Positions 40,287 to 48,387 of a stretch of 64,000 nucleotides of DNA are shown one piece after another; position 1 is the first letter of the stretch, and the number at the start of each line of letters is the position of its first letter. The stretch comes from Algiphilus sp022763315 (GTDB taxonomy: Bacteria; Pseudomonadota; Gammaproteobacteria; Nevskiales; Nevskiaceae), in the NCBI RefSeq assembly GCF_965249985.1, contig NZ_OZ252280.1; one strand, 5' to 3'. The position numbers and the translations under genes were made by a program. The notes under the pieces were generated by a model that saw nothing but the letters and a program-made list of their open reading frames with translations, ran no database searches and was not told the origin of the DNA.

Positions 40287-41846
40287 GTGCCGCAAAGCGA
40301 TGATGCAAGCCGACTGCTCGCCCGCTACCGCAAGCGGATCGAGGCCGCGCGCGTCTACGACGTGGCCGAGCGCACGCCGCTCGCGCCGGCCGAGCGCCTG
40401 TCCGCGCGTATCGGCAACCGCCTGCTGCTCAAGCGCGAGGATCTGCAGCCGGTGCACTCCTTCAAGCTGCGCGGCGCCTTCAATCGTATCGTGCATCTGT
40501 CCCAGGCCGAACGTGCGCGCGGCGTGGTCTGCGCGTCGGCGGGCAACCACGCCCAGGGTGTGGCGCTGGCGGCGCGTACACTTGGCTGTCCGTCATGGAT
40601 CGTGATGCCGCGCACCACCCCGGCCATCAAGGTCGATGCGGTGCGCAGCTTCGGCGGCAAGGTGGTGCTGCACGGCGATGCCTACGACGAGGCTGCCGCG
40701 CACGCCGCCGAGATTGTCGAAGCGCGCGGCGCCACCTACATCCCGCCCTACGACGACCCACTGGTGATTGCCGGTCAGGGCACCATTGGCCGGGAAATCC
40801 TCGAGCAGGTGGCGGCACAGGGCGAGGGTCCGTTGGACGCGGTCTTCGTCTGCGTCGGCGGCGGCGGCCTGCTGGCGGGCGTGGCGGCCTTCGTCAAGGC
40901 GGTGTCGCCGCAGACGCGCGTCATCGGCGTCGAACCCGAGGATTCGGACTGCATGGGGCGCGCCCTGGCCGCGGGACGGCGCGTCAAATTGGCCCAGGTC
41001 GGACTGTTTGCCGACGGTGTGGCGGTGCGCCAGGCCGGCAAGGAGACCTTCCGCGTGGCGCGCGTCGCGGTAGACGCCATGCTGACCGTCACCACGGACG
41101 AAATCTGCGCCGCGGTGCGCGACGTCTTCTACGACCAACGCAGCCTGCCCGAGCCGGCCGGTGCGCTGGCGGTGGCTGGCGCCAAGCGCTGGGCCATCGA
41201 ACAGGGCGTTTCGGGCCAGCGCTGGTGTGCCATCGTCTCGGGCGCCAACGTCAATTTCGACCGGCTGCGCCATATCGCCGAGCGCGCCGAACTGGGTGAC
41301 CATACCGAAGCGTTGCTGGCAGTCACCATCCCTGAGCAGCCGGGTGCCTTCCGGCGCTTCTGCCAGGATCTCGGACGGCACGGCATCACGGAGTTCAACT
41401 ACCGCTATGCCGATGCGACGGCGGCGCACATCTTCGTCGGCGTGCGCGTGGCCGGCGGATTGCAGGAAGCGGCCGAGGTCGTGGCGCATCTGCGCGCCCA
41501 GGGCTATGCCGTGGTCGATCTCAGCGCGGACGAGATGGCCAAAGTGCATATCCGCTACATGGTGGGCGGGCGTTCACCCGGGCTGCGTGACGAGCGGCTG
41601 TTCCGGGTGGAATTCCCGGAGCGCCCGGGGGCGCTGTTGGCCTTCCTCAAGAAGCTGGGGGCGCAATGGAATGTGTCGCTGTTCCACTATCGCAACCACG
41701 GCTCGGCGCACGGCCGCGTGCTGCTCGGCCTACAGGTGCCGCGCGGAGAAATGCGCGCCTGCCGCAGCCGTTTGGACAGCACCGGCTATCCGTGGTGGGA
41801 GGAAACCGGCAACGCCGCCTACGAGCTCTTTCTCGGCACCGATTGA
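40287..41846 (+). CDS. ilvA: Threonine ammonia-lyase, biosynthetic
   Basis: IlvA deaminates threonine to 2-oxobutanoate, the committed step of isoleucine synthesis, and is normally inhibited by isoleucine. The 519-residue protein has the PLP lysine in HSFKLRGAF (Lys60), the glycine loop CVGGGGLLAGVAAF, and two ACT-like regulatory domains in the last 180 residues (HTEALLAVTIPEQPGAFRRF, ERLFRVEFPERPGALLAFL-type sequence). GTG 40287 follows AAGGAG at 40276-40281. Presence of both ACT domains indicates the allosteric biosynthetic form. Confidence 0.96.
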   Translation: MPQSDDASRLLARYRKRIEAARVYDVAERTPLAPAERLSARIGNRLLLKREDLQPVHSFKLRGAFNRIVHLSQAERARGVVCASAGNHAQGVALAARTLGCPSWIVMPRTTPAIKVDAVRSFGGKVVLHGDAYDEAAAHAAEIVEARGATYIPPYDDPLVIAGQGTIGREILEQVAAQGEGPLDAVFVCVGGGGLLAGVAAFVKAVSPQTRVIGVEPEDSDCMGRALAAGRRVKLAQVGLFADGVAVRQAGKETFRVARVAVDAMLTVTTDEICAAVRDVFYDQRSLPEPAGALAVAGAKRWAIEQGVSGQRWCAIVSGANVNFDRLRHIAERAELGDHTEALLAVTIPEQPGAFRRFCQDLGRHGITEFNYRYADATAAHIFVGVRVAGGLQEAAEVVAHLRAQGYAVVDLSADEMAKVHIRYMVGGRSPGLRDERLFRVEFPERPGALLAFLKKLGAQWNVSLFHYRNHGSAHGRVLLGLQVPRGEMRACRSRLDSTGYPWWEETGNAAYELFLGTD

Positions 41847-41883
41847 GCGTGCGGATCGGTGCGCCCCGCGGCAGCGCGGCGGC

Positions 41884-42666
41884 TCAGTCGGCGGCGGTCT
41901 GTTGCTGGCGTACGCGCTCGACAATGGCGCGGATACGGCGGTAGCCCTCCACCAGGCGCGGACCGGGGCGGCCGAGATGGGCCTCGGTGATCGGATAGAC
42001 GTGTTGGTGGCGGACGGCGGGCACGGTGGCCCAGCCGGGGCGGTTGAGCACCTTGTCCACGCGGTAGTTGGCTTCGTCGACGCCACACCAACTGATCACC
42101 ATAGCCTCTGGTTGCGCCGCCACGGCTTCTTCGGGGGTGACCGCTGCGCTCTTTTCGGTGCGATGCGCCCAGGGGTTGCTGGCGCCGGCACGTTGCAGCA
42201 GATCGTTGATCCAGCTCCGTCCGGTGGCGACGATGGCCGGCTTCGGCCACCACTCGATGCCGATCCGCACCGGTGGCGTATCGGCGCAGGTCGGCATCGC
42301 CGCCTGCATCGAGGCGATCAGCGCCTCGCCGGCCGCAGCGGCGTCGAGATGGCCCGCGATTGCACGGATGTCGGCGTAGACATCGCTCAGGCTGACCGGG
42401 TCGGCGACAAAGACTGGGATACCGGTGGCGCGCAGCTCGGCCACCACCTTTTCGTGACCCGGGACGGTCAGTGAGGTGAGCACCAGATCCGGCTTCAGCG
42501 CGGCCACCGCTGCGGCGTCGAAGGCGAGATCGCGGCCCAGCTTGGGCAGGCCGTTGACGACCTCCGGCGGATAGTCGGAGTCGGCGTCCACGCCAATGAG
42601 TGTGTGCGCCATTCCCAGGGCGCACACGATTTCCGTGTTGGAGGCGGTATGTGCGATCAGCTTCAC
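41884..42666 (-). CDS. BtuF-like cobalamin/iron-complex binding protein lacking an export signal
   Basis: The 260-residue protein matches the periplasmic-binding family of BtuF: NTEIVCALGMAHTLIGVDADSDYPPEV near the N-terminus, LKPDLVLTSLTVPGHEKVVAEL, and the C-terminal HVYPITEAHLGRPGPRLVEGYRRI. It lacks a signal peptide from GTG 42666, and the upstream in-frame extension shows none either. It may work in the cytoplasm or be a relative with another role. No BtuC or BtuD genes are nearby. Convergent with ilvA. Confidence 0.8.
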   Translation of the reverse strand: MKLIAHTASNTEIVCALGMAHTLIGVDADSDYPPEVVNGLPKLGRDLAFDAAAVAALKPDLVLTSLTVPGHEKVVAELRATGIPVFVADPVSLSDVYADIRAIAGHLDAAAAGEALIASMQAAMPTCADTPPVRIGIEWWPKPAIVATGRSWINDLLQRAGASNPWAHRTEKSAAVTPEEAVAAQPEAMVISWCGVDEANYRVDKVLNRPGWATVPAVRHQHVYPITEAHLGRPGPRLVEGYRRIRAIVERVRQQQTAAD

Positions 42667-42755
42667 GCGGGCATCCTGCCAGCCCGTGCTGCAGCACGCC
42701 AGATCGGGCCTGCGGCGCGGGCTTTCGCCAACGGCGCTCGCCTTGAGAACCGGGC

Positions 42756-42761
42756 TATAAT
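42756..42761 (+). promoter_or_regulatory. Consensus -10 element ahead of petABC
   Basis: TATAAT at 42756-42761 is a perfect sigma-70 -10 hexamer, 145 bp before the petA start. No good -35 lies 16-18 bp upstream, so another factor or an activator may help. It would place the start near 42768. Confidence 0.5.
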
Positions 42762-42767
42762 TGCGGA

Positions 42768-42906
42768 GTTTCGTGGCGGATTGAAGCGATCCGAGCCCGC
42801 GGCAAACCAGCGGTTCACGGGGGCAGTGAGGGACCGGGGGAGCCCGACGGGGCGAGACGCCCACGGCCTGCTGCGGCCGTCAGTGACGACAATAGGATAG
42901 AGGCGA
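42768..42906 (+). promoter_or_regulatory. Long structured 5' leader of petABC
   Basis: About 140 nt lie between the predicted transcription start and petA. The segment is very GC-rich and contains adjacent hairpins GGGCG-aga-CGCCC (42850-42862) and ACGGCC-6 nt-GGCCGT (42863-42880), just before the ribosome-binding region AGGATAGAGG. I recognise no named riboswitch or small RNA; signal-recognition-particle and 6S hallmarks were looked for and not seen. Confidence 0.35.
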
Positions 42907-43503
42907 ATGAGTAACGAAGGTGTCAACACCAAACGGCGTCGCTTCCTGACCCTCGCCACGGGCGTGGTCGGGGCAGGCGGTGCAGCGGCAGCAGCCGTCC
43001 CTTTTCTGGCATCCATGGCACCGAGCGAACGGGCCAAGGCGCTCGGCGCGCCGGTGTCGGTCAACGTCGAGAATTTGAAGCCCGGACAGATGCTCACCAC
43101 CTCCTGGCGCGGCAAGCCGGTGTGGGTGGTCAGCCGCACGCCGGAAATGCTTGACACGTTGAACAAGGTCTCCGACGAGTTGCGCGACCCCAAGTCCGAG
43201 CAACCGCAGCAGCCGGCCTATGCGCAGAACGAAACCCGCGCCATCAAGCCGGAGAAGCTCGTCATCATCGGCGTATGCACCCATCTTGGCTGCGCCCCGA
43301 AGTACCGCCCGGAAAAGGCCCCGGCGGACCTCGGCTCCGACTGGCTCGGCGGCTTCTTCTGCCCCTGCCACGGCTCAAAGTTTGACTTGGCCGGACGTGT
43401 CTACCAGGGCGTCCCTGCACCCCTTAACCTTCCCGTCCCGCCGCATCGTTATGTCTCGGACAACGAGATCCTCGTCGGCGAAGACCCGAAGGAATCTGCG
43501 TAA
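42907..43503 (+). CDS. petA: Ubiquinol-cytochrome c reductase, Rieske iron-sulfur subunit
   Basis: The Rieske protein carries electrons from ubiquinol to cytochrome c1 in the bc1 complex. The 198-residue product has a twin-arginine-type start (KRRRFLTLATG) followed by a membrane segment of ~20 residues, and the 2Fe-2S ligands in CTHLGC (Cys124, His126, Cys129) and CPCHGS (Cys152, Cys154, His155). It heads petABC; its last base overlaps the petB start codon (TAATG). Confidence 0.97.
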   Translation: MSNEGVNTKRRRFLTLATGVVGAGGAAAAAVPFLASMAPSERAKALGAPVSVNVENLKPGQMLTTSWRGKPVWVVSRTPEMLDTLNKVSDELRDPKSEQPQQPAYAQNETRAIKPEKLVIIGVCTHLGCAPKYRPEKAPADLGSDWLGGFFCPCHGSKFDLAGRVYQGVPAPLNLPVPPHRYVSDNEILVGEDPKESA

Positions 43504-44744
43504 TGGCTATCACACCGAATCCTCACAACACGACTGGTTTTCTGGGCTGGATCGATGATCGCTTCCCGCTGACGAAAATCTGGAAAGACCACGTCGCCGA
43601 GTACTACGCGCCGAAGAACTTCAACTTCTGGTACTACTTCGGCTCGCTGGCCATGCTGGTGCTGGTCAATCAGATTCTGACCGGCATCTTCCTCACGATG
43701 CACTACACGCCGAGCGCCGAAGACGCCTTCGCCAGCGTGGAGTACATCATGCGCGACGTGCCCTGGGGCGACACCATTCGCTACCTGCATTCAACCGGCG
43801 CGTCGGCCTTTTTCATCGTCGTCTATCTGCACATGTTCCGCGCGCTGCTCTACGGGTCCTACCGCAAGCCGCGTGAGCTGCTGTGGATCTTCGGCTGCCT
43901 GATCTACCTCGTGCTGATGGCCGAAGCCTTCGCCGGCTACGTGCTGCCTTGGGGCCAGATGAGTTACTGGGGGGCGCAGGTCATCATTTCGCTGTTCGGC
44001 GCCATACCGGTGATCGGCCCAGATCTGGTCATCTGGATCCAGGGGGACTACATCCCCTCTGACGCCACCTTGAACCGGATGTTCTCGCTGCACGTGATCG
44101 CGTTGCCCTTCGTGCTGGTCGGCCTGGTCATCGCGCACTTGATGGCGCTGCACGAAGTCGGTTCGAATAATCCGGACGGCATCGAGATCAAGAAGAACAA
44201 GGACGCCTCGGGCAAGCCGGTCGACGGCATTCCCTTCCATCCGTACTACACCGTCAAGGACATCATGGGCGCGACCGCCTTCATGATCGTGTTCCTCGGC
44301 GTGGCGTTCTTCGCGCCTGAGGGCGGCGGCAACTTCCTCGAGGCGCCGAATTTCGAGCCCGCGGACCCGCTGCAGACACCGGAGCACATCGTGCCGGTGT
44401 GGTACTTCGGCGCTTTCTACGCCATGTTGCGCGCGGTCCCGGACAAGCTCGGCGGCGTGTTGGTGATGGGTTCGGCGGTCGCGATTCTCTTCGTGCTGCC
44501 GTGGCTGGATCGCTCGCCGGTAAAGTCGATCCGCTACAAGGGCATCATCGTCAAGACGGCGGTCATGATCTTCGCTGCGGTCTTCCTCATGCTGACCTAT
44601 CTCGGCACGAAGCCGGCGTCGGATATCGCTACATTGCTGGCGCGTATCGGCACCATCTACTACTTCGCCTTCTTCCTGCTGATGCCCTGGTATTCCAAGC
44701 TGGACCGGACGAAGCCGGTGCCGGACCGTGTGACCGATCACTAG
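43503..44744 (+). CDS. petB: Cytochrome b subunit of the bc1 complex
   Basis: The 413-residue membrane protein holds the two b hemes and both quinone sites. It has the expected segments: FNFWYYFGSLAMLVL, MHYTPSAEDAF, LHSTGASAFFIVVYLHMFR with heme-ligand histidines, GYVLPWGQMSYWGA, and PEHIVPVWYFGAFYAMLRAVPDKLGG. The length equals the proteobacterial single-chain form. It is co-transcribed with petA and petC. Confidence 0.97.
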   Translation: MAITPNPHNTTGFLGWIDDRFPLTKIWKDHVAEYYAPKNFNFWYYFGSLAMLVLVNQILTGIFLTMHYTPSAEDAFASVEYIMRDVPWGDTIRYLHSTGASAFFIVVYLHMFRALLYGSYRKPRELLWIFGCLIYLVLMAEAFAGYVLPWGQMSYWGAQVIISLFGAIPVIGPDLVIWIQGDYIPSDATLNRMFSLHVIALPFVLVGLVIAHLMALHEVGSNNPDGIEIKKNKDASGKPVDGIPFHPYYTVKDIMGATAFMIVFLGVAFFAPEGGGNFLEAPNFEPADPLQTPEHIVPVWYFGAFYAMLRAVPDKLGGVLVMGSAVAILFVLPWLDRSPVKSIRYKGIIVKTAVMIFAAVFLMLTYLGTKPASDIATLLARIGTIYYFAFFLLMPWYSKLDRTKPVPDRVTDH

Positions 44745-44750
44745 GCTGTG

Positions 44751-45503
44751 ATGATGAAAAAGCTCATTCTTTCCCTCTCCGTCTCTTTCGCCGCCGCTCT
44801 GGCCGCGCCGGCCGCAAGCGCGGCCGGCGGCGGCGCGGTGATGGATTTCTCTGCGGATTACAGCAATACGGCGTCGATGCAGCGTGGCGCGCGCAATTTC
44901 ATGAACTATTGCGCGGCCTGTCATGGCCTCAAGTACCTGCGCTATTCCAGTATCGAGAAGCACCTTGAGATTCCGCGCGAGCTGATCGAGTCGGAGCTGA
45001 TGTTCAGCACGGACAACTTCAACGGGCATATCGAGACGGCGATGCCACCGGAGTCGGCCGAGTGGTTCGGCCAGCAGCCGCCGGATCTGAGCCTTACCGC
45101 CCGCTCCCGGGGGGCGGACTGGATCTACAGTTTCCTCAACACCTTCTATGTCGACCCCGAAGCCACCACGGGTTACAACAATCTGCAGCTCAAGGGTGCG
45201 GCCATGCCGCATGTGCTCGCGGAACTGCAGGGCATCGTGGTCAAGAGCAAGGATGAGGAGGCCGGGGATGGTCACGGCGGCGGACATGGCGGCAACCACG
45301 GCCTGAAGCTGGTGCAGGACGGTGCGCTCAGCCCCGAAGAGTACGAAGCCTTCACGGCCGATCTCACCAATTTCCTCGCCTTTGCGGCGGAACCGGGCAA
45401 GGCGGATCGCATCGCCTTGGGCTGGAACGTGATGTTCTATCTCTTCCTGCTGTTCGGCCTGACCTATCTGCTCAAGCGCGAGTTCTGGAGGGACGTGCAC
45501 TAG
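44751..45503 (+). CDS. petC: Cytochrome c1 subunit of the bc1 complex
   Basis: The 250-residue product has a signal peptide (MMKKLILSLSVSFAAALAAPAASA), the heme-c binding site CAACH (Cys54, Cys57, His58), the axial methionine region in the C-terminal part (GAAMPHVL), and a C-terminal membrane anchor near FYLFLLFGLTYLLKREFW. A His-rich insert (DGHGGGHGGNHG) occurs around residue 175. Starts at GTG 44748 and two ATGs follow each other; I chose ATG 44751. It ends 1 bp before sspA. Confidence 0.96.
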   Translation: MMKKLILSLSVSFAAALAAPAASAAGGGAVMDFSADYSNTASMQRGARNFMNYCAACHGLKYLRYSSIEKHLEIPRELIESELMFSTDNFNGHIETAMPPESAEWFGQQPPDLSLTARSRGADWIYSFLNTFYVDPEATTGYNNLQLKGAAMPHVLAELQGIVVKSKDEEAGDGHGGGHGGNHGLKLVQDGALSPEEYEAFTADLTNFLAFAAEPGKADRIALGWNVMFYLFLLFGLTYLLKREFWRDVH

Positions 45504-45504
45504 T

Positions 45505-46170
45505 ATGGGAGCACGCGACCCTGCAGCCGTGACGGCCGCAACCCCCGCCAGCGCGCTTGCCGCGCGTCGCGCCGGGCTACTGCTTTTCTCGGGCGAGAAT
45601 CACCTGGGCAGCCACTGGGCGCGCCTCATCCTGTGTGAGAAGGATGTTGATGGCGTCGCCATCGAATGGGTGGATGACGACACCGTCAACGAGGATTGGA
45701 TGACGCTGTCCCCGCGCGGTGAGCTGCCCACCTTGGCGGATCGCGAAGTGGTGCTGTACCCGGCGCGCCTGGTGGTCGAATACCTCGATGAGCGCTACCC
45801 GCATCCGCCGCTGTTGCCGGTGGAGCCGGCCGCGCGCGCACGCGTGCGCATGATTCAGCACCATATCGCCTCCCATTTGTACGGGCTCGCCACCACTGGG
45901 CTGGGCCAGGGCCGACCGGCGCAAGCGGCGCGCAAGGAGCTTCAAGAAGAACTGCTCGGCCTGGCCCGCATGTTCCCGGCGCGCGGCTTCTTCATGGGCA
46001 ACGACATGACCGTGGTCGACACGGCGTGGGCGCCGCTGATGTGGCGTCTGCCGTCACTGGGCATCGCACTGGATTCGGTGGACGGCATGCGCGCCTACGC
46101 CGATCGCCTGTTCGCGCGCGGGGCGTTCCAGCGCAGCCTGTCCTCGGTGGAGCGCAATCTCGCCGCATGA
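45505..46170 (+). CDS. sspA: Stringent starvation protein A
   Basis: SspA is a GST-fold protein that binds RNA polymerase during starvation and acid stress. The 221-residue protein has an extended N-terminus (about 25 residues), then LLLFSGENHLGSHWARLIL in place of a glutathione-binding site, SPRGELPTL, and RLVVEYLDERYPHPPLLP. Catalytic GST residues are absent, as in the family. ATG 45505 follows the petC stop; the pet-ssp order is conserved in many gammaproteobacteria. Confidence 0.94.
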   Translation: MGARDPAAVTAATPASALAARRAGLLLFSGENHLGSHWARLILCEKDVDGVAIEWVDDDTVNEDWMTLSPRGELPTLADREVVLYPARLVVEYLDERYPHPPLLPVEPAARARVRMIQHHIASHLYGLATTGLGQGRPAQAARKELQEELLGLARMFPARGFFMGNDMTVVDTAWAPLMWRLPSLGIALDSVDGMRAYADRLFARGAFQRSLSSVERNLAA

Positions 46171-46180
46171 GGGTGCAGTG

Positions 46181-46588
46181 ATGGCCCTTTCCCGACGCCC
46201 TTACCTGATTCGCGCCATTCACGAGTGGGCTTGCGACGACGGACAAACGCCGCACTTGCTGGTGGCGGCGGATTTCCCAGGCTGTGACGTGCCGATGGAC
46301 TATGTGGAGGAAGGGCGCATTACGCTCAATATCGGCCTGCGCGCGATCTCCCATCTCAGCATGGAAGGGGACGCCATCGCCTTTTCCGCCCGCTTCGGTG
46401 GCCGGCCTTTCAGTTGCCGTGTGCCGTGGGGGGCCGTTCTCGCCATTTTCGGTCGGGAGAGCGGCGAGGGCATCGTCTTCGGCGAGGTCGAGTCGACGCC
46501 GGAACGTGATGATGGCGACCGACCCGATGACCCTTCGCCGGAGCCGGATCCGAGTCCGCGCAAATCCCATCTGCGCGTGATCAAGTAG
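46181..46588 (+). CDS. sspB: ClpXP protease specificity-enhancing factor SspB
   Basis: SspB delivers ssrA-tagged proteins to ClpXP. The 135-residue protein has the substrate-binding domain (RPYLIRAIHEWACDDGQTPHLLV, SFSCRVPWGAVLAIF-like region), an acidic, disordered linker, and a C-terminal tail ending RKSHLRVIK, the ClpX-binding motif. GAGGG at 46169-46173 favours ATG 46181 over the in-frame GTG 46178. It follows sspA by 10 bp. Confidence 0.95.
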   Translation: MALSRRPYLIRAIHEWACDDGQTPHLLVAADFPGCDVPMDYVEEGRITLNIGLRAISHLSMEGDAIAFSARFGGRPFSCRVPWGAVLAIFGRESGEGIVFGEVESTPERDDGDRPDDPSPEPDPSPRKSHLRVIK

Positions 46589-46597
46589 CGGCTGCGC

Positions 46598-47983
46598 TCA
46601 GCCGTCGGGCAGGGTCTTGCCGGGGTTGAGAATGCCCTTGGGGTCGAACAGGGCCTTGATCGCATGCATCCGCCGCAGCGTGTCGGCATCGACCTCGCGC
46701 GCCACGAAATCCCGCTTGGCAATGCCGACGCCGTGTTCGCCCGACAATGTGCCGCCCAGCGACAGCACCAGGTCGAAGACCTCGGACAGGCAGGCATCGA
46801 TGGCCCGCATCTGCGCTACATCGTCGGGATCCGCCAGGATATTGACATGGATGTTGCCGTTGCCGGCGTGCCCGAAGTTGACGATGGGCAGCCCATGGCG
46901 CTGGGATAGATCACGCAGGCCCTCGATCAGTCGCCCCAATGCACTGATCGGAACCACCACATCCTCATTGACCTTCTTCGGAGCCAGGTGGCGCAAGGCT
47001 GGTGACAAGGCCTTGCGCGCCGACCACAGCGCAGCAGTCGCCTCTGGCGTGGCTGCGGACTGCCAATCAAGCAGTCCCTCGCCACGGGCGGCGGCTTCGA
47101 TGGCAGCGACGTCCTGCGCGATGCTGTGGGCGGCGCCATCGACCTCAAGCAGCAGCAAGGCACGAGTGGCACCCGGCAGATCGAGGGCGCTGTGCCCGCG
47201 CGCCAGACGCACCGCCTCATCATCCATGAACTCCACCGCGCAGGGGATGGCCGGCTGCCGCATGATCCGCGCCACAGCCGCAACCGCCGCATCGACACTG
47301 GCGTAGGCGGCGCGCATGGTGCGCTTTTCCTCCGGCTGCGGCAGCAGCCGCAGTGTGGCTTCGGTGACGACCGCCAAGGTGCCTTCGCTGCCCACCAGGA
47401 GTCGCGTCAGGTCGTAGCCCACCACGCCCTTGCTGGTGCGGCAGCCGGTACGCAGGCTGCACCCCCTGCCGTCCACCGCGCGCAGGCCGAGCACCGCATC
47501 GCGCGCGGTGCCGTATTTGACCGCGCGTGGGCCGCCGGCCCCGCAGGCGATATTGCCGCCGACGGTGGAATAGCCGGCGCTGGTCGGATCCGGCGCCCAA
47601 AAAAGACCATCGGCCGCCGCCTGTGCTTGCACACTGCCGTTGAGCGTGCCGGCTTCGCAGACCAGCAAGCGGTCATCGGGCTGATAATCAAGGATGCGCG
47701 TCATGCGCTCCAGACTGAGGGCGATCCCGCCATGGGTGGGCACGGTGGCCCCCACCGTATTGGTGCCTCGGCCGCGCGCCACCACCGGGATACCCTGATC
47801 GTGGGCGTAGCGCATCACCGTCACCACCTCCTGGTGGCTGGTGGCGAAGACGACGATATCGGGCAGTCCGTGCAGCCGGCTGTTGTCATAGCTGTAGGCG
47901 ATCCGCTCCGCCATGGCCGTGCTGCAGTGCGCATGCGGCAACTGCTCGACCAGGGCGGTGAGGAGGCGGTCGCGCGTGTTCAT
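46598..47983 (-). CDS. FAD-linked oxidase/dehydrogenase (GlcD/D-lactate dehydrogenase family)
   Basis: The 461-residue flavoprotein has a vanillyl-alcohol-oxidase-type FAD domain (VVARGRGTNTVGATVPTHGG, DPTSAGYSTVGGNIACGAGG) and the C-terminal cap domain with VNFGHAGNGNIHVNILAD, and ends with the HGVGIAKRDF and DPKGILNPGK motifs. Such enzymes oxidise 2-hydroxy acids such as glycolate or D-lactate; the electron acceptor and substrate are not evident, as no iron-sulfur partner is nearby. ATG 47983 overlaps the yraN stop by 4 bp. It converges on sspB 9 bp away. Confidence 0.9.
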   Translation of the reverse strand: MNTRDRLLTALVEQLPHAHCSTAMAERIAYSYDNSRLHGLPDIVVFATSHQEVVTVMRYAHDQGIPVVARGRGTNTVGATVPTHGGIALSLERMTRILDYQPDDRLLVCEAGTLNGSVQAQAAADGLFWAPDPTSAGYSTVGGNIACGAGGPRAVKYGTARDAVLGLRAVDGRGCSLRTGCRTSKGVVGYDLTRLLVGSEGTLAVVTEATLRLLPQPEEKRTMRAAYASVDAAVAAVARIMRQPAIPCAVEFMDDEAVRLARGHSALDLPGATRALLLLEVDGAAHSIAQDVAAIEAAARGEGLLDWQSAATPEATAALWSARKALSPALRHLAPKKVNEDVVVPISALGRLIEGLRDLSQRHGLPIVNFGHAGNGNIHVNILADPDDVAQMRAIDACLSEVFDLVLSLGGTLSGEHGVGIAKRDFVAREVDADTLRRMHAIKALFDPKGILNPGKTLPDG

Positions 47984-48387
47984 GGTGCGGCCACATCGAG
48001 GACATTGCGCAGCCATTGTGCGCCAGCGTCGGCTTCGAAGGCCACGACATCGAAGCGCAGGCTGCGCATGGCATCTTTCGGGTGGCGACTGAGCCAGACC
48101 CGGGCGGCGTGCAACATGCGCTGCTGCTTGCGCGCGTCGATGGAGCCCAGTGCACCGCCGTAGTCGCGCCGTTGCCGGCACCGCACCTCGACGAAGACCA
48201 ATGTCTGGTCGTCACGCATGACCAGGTCGATCTCGCCACCGCGGGTGTGCACATTGCGCGCGACTAGATGCAAGCCATGGCTTTGCAGGTAGTCGAGCGC
48301 GCGGTCTTCAGCGTCAGCACCGCGCCGGGCGCGTTCAGATGCCAAGGTCCAGGGTACCGGGGGCGTTGCGCTGGCGGCGTTGATCAC
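47980..48387 (-). CDS. yraN: YraN family (UPF0102) endonuclease-fold protein
   Basis: The 135-residue protein shows the UPF0102 pattern: GADAEDRALDYLQSHGLHLVARNVHTRGGEIDLVMRD with the D...E and QxK-like VFVEVRCR of a restriction-endonuclease fold. The function in the cell is uncertain. Its start lies inside lpoA, a 53-bp overlap; a TTG at 48345 would reduce it to 11 bp. It is followed by the FAD oxidase gene with a 4-bp overlap. Confidence 0.93.
   Translation of the reverse strand: MINAASATPPVPWTLASERARRGADAEDRALDYLQSHGLHLVARNVHTRGGEIDLVMRDDQTLVFVEVRCRQRRDYGGALGSIDARKQQRMLHAARVWLSRHPKDAMRSLRFDVVAFEADAGAQWLRNVLDVAAP

Noticed and set aside
42768..42890. petABC leader as SRP RNA or 6S RNA
   Set aside because: The SRP tetraloop core (GGTCAGG...GGAAGG) is not present and the length and shape do not match 6S RNA.
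43791..45500. 569-codon open frame on the minus strand opposite petB-petC
   Set aside because: It is the antisense shadow of two well-supported cytochrome genes; composition is His/Arg/Glu-rich low-complexity typical of GC-rich antisense frames and no domain is visible.
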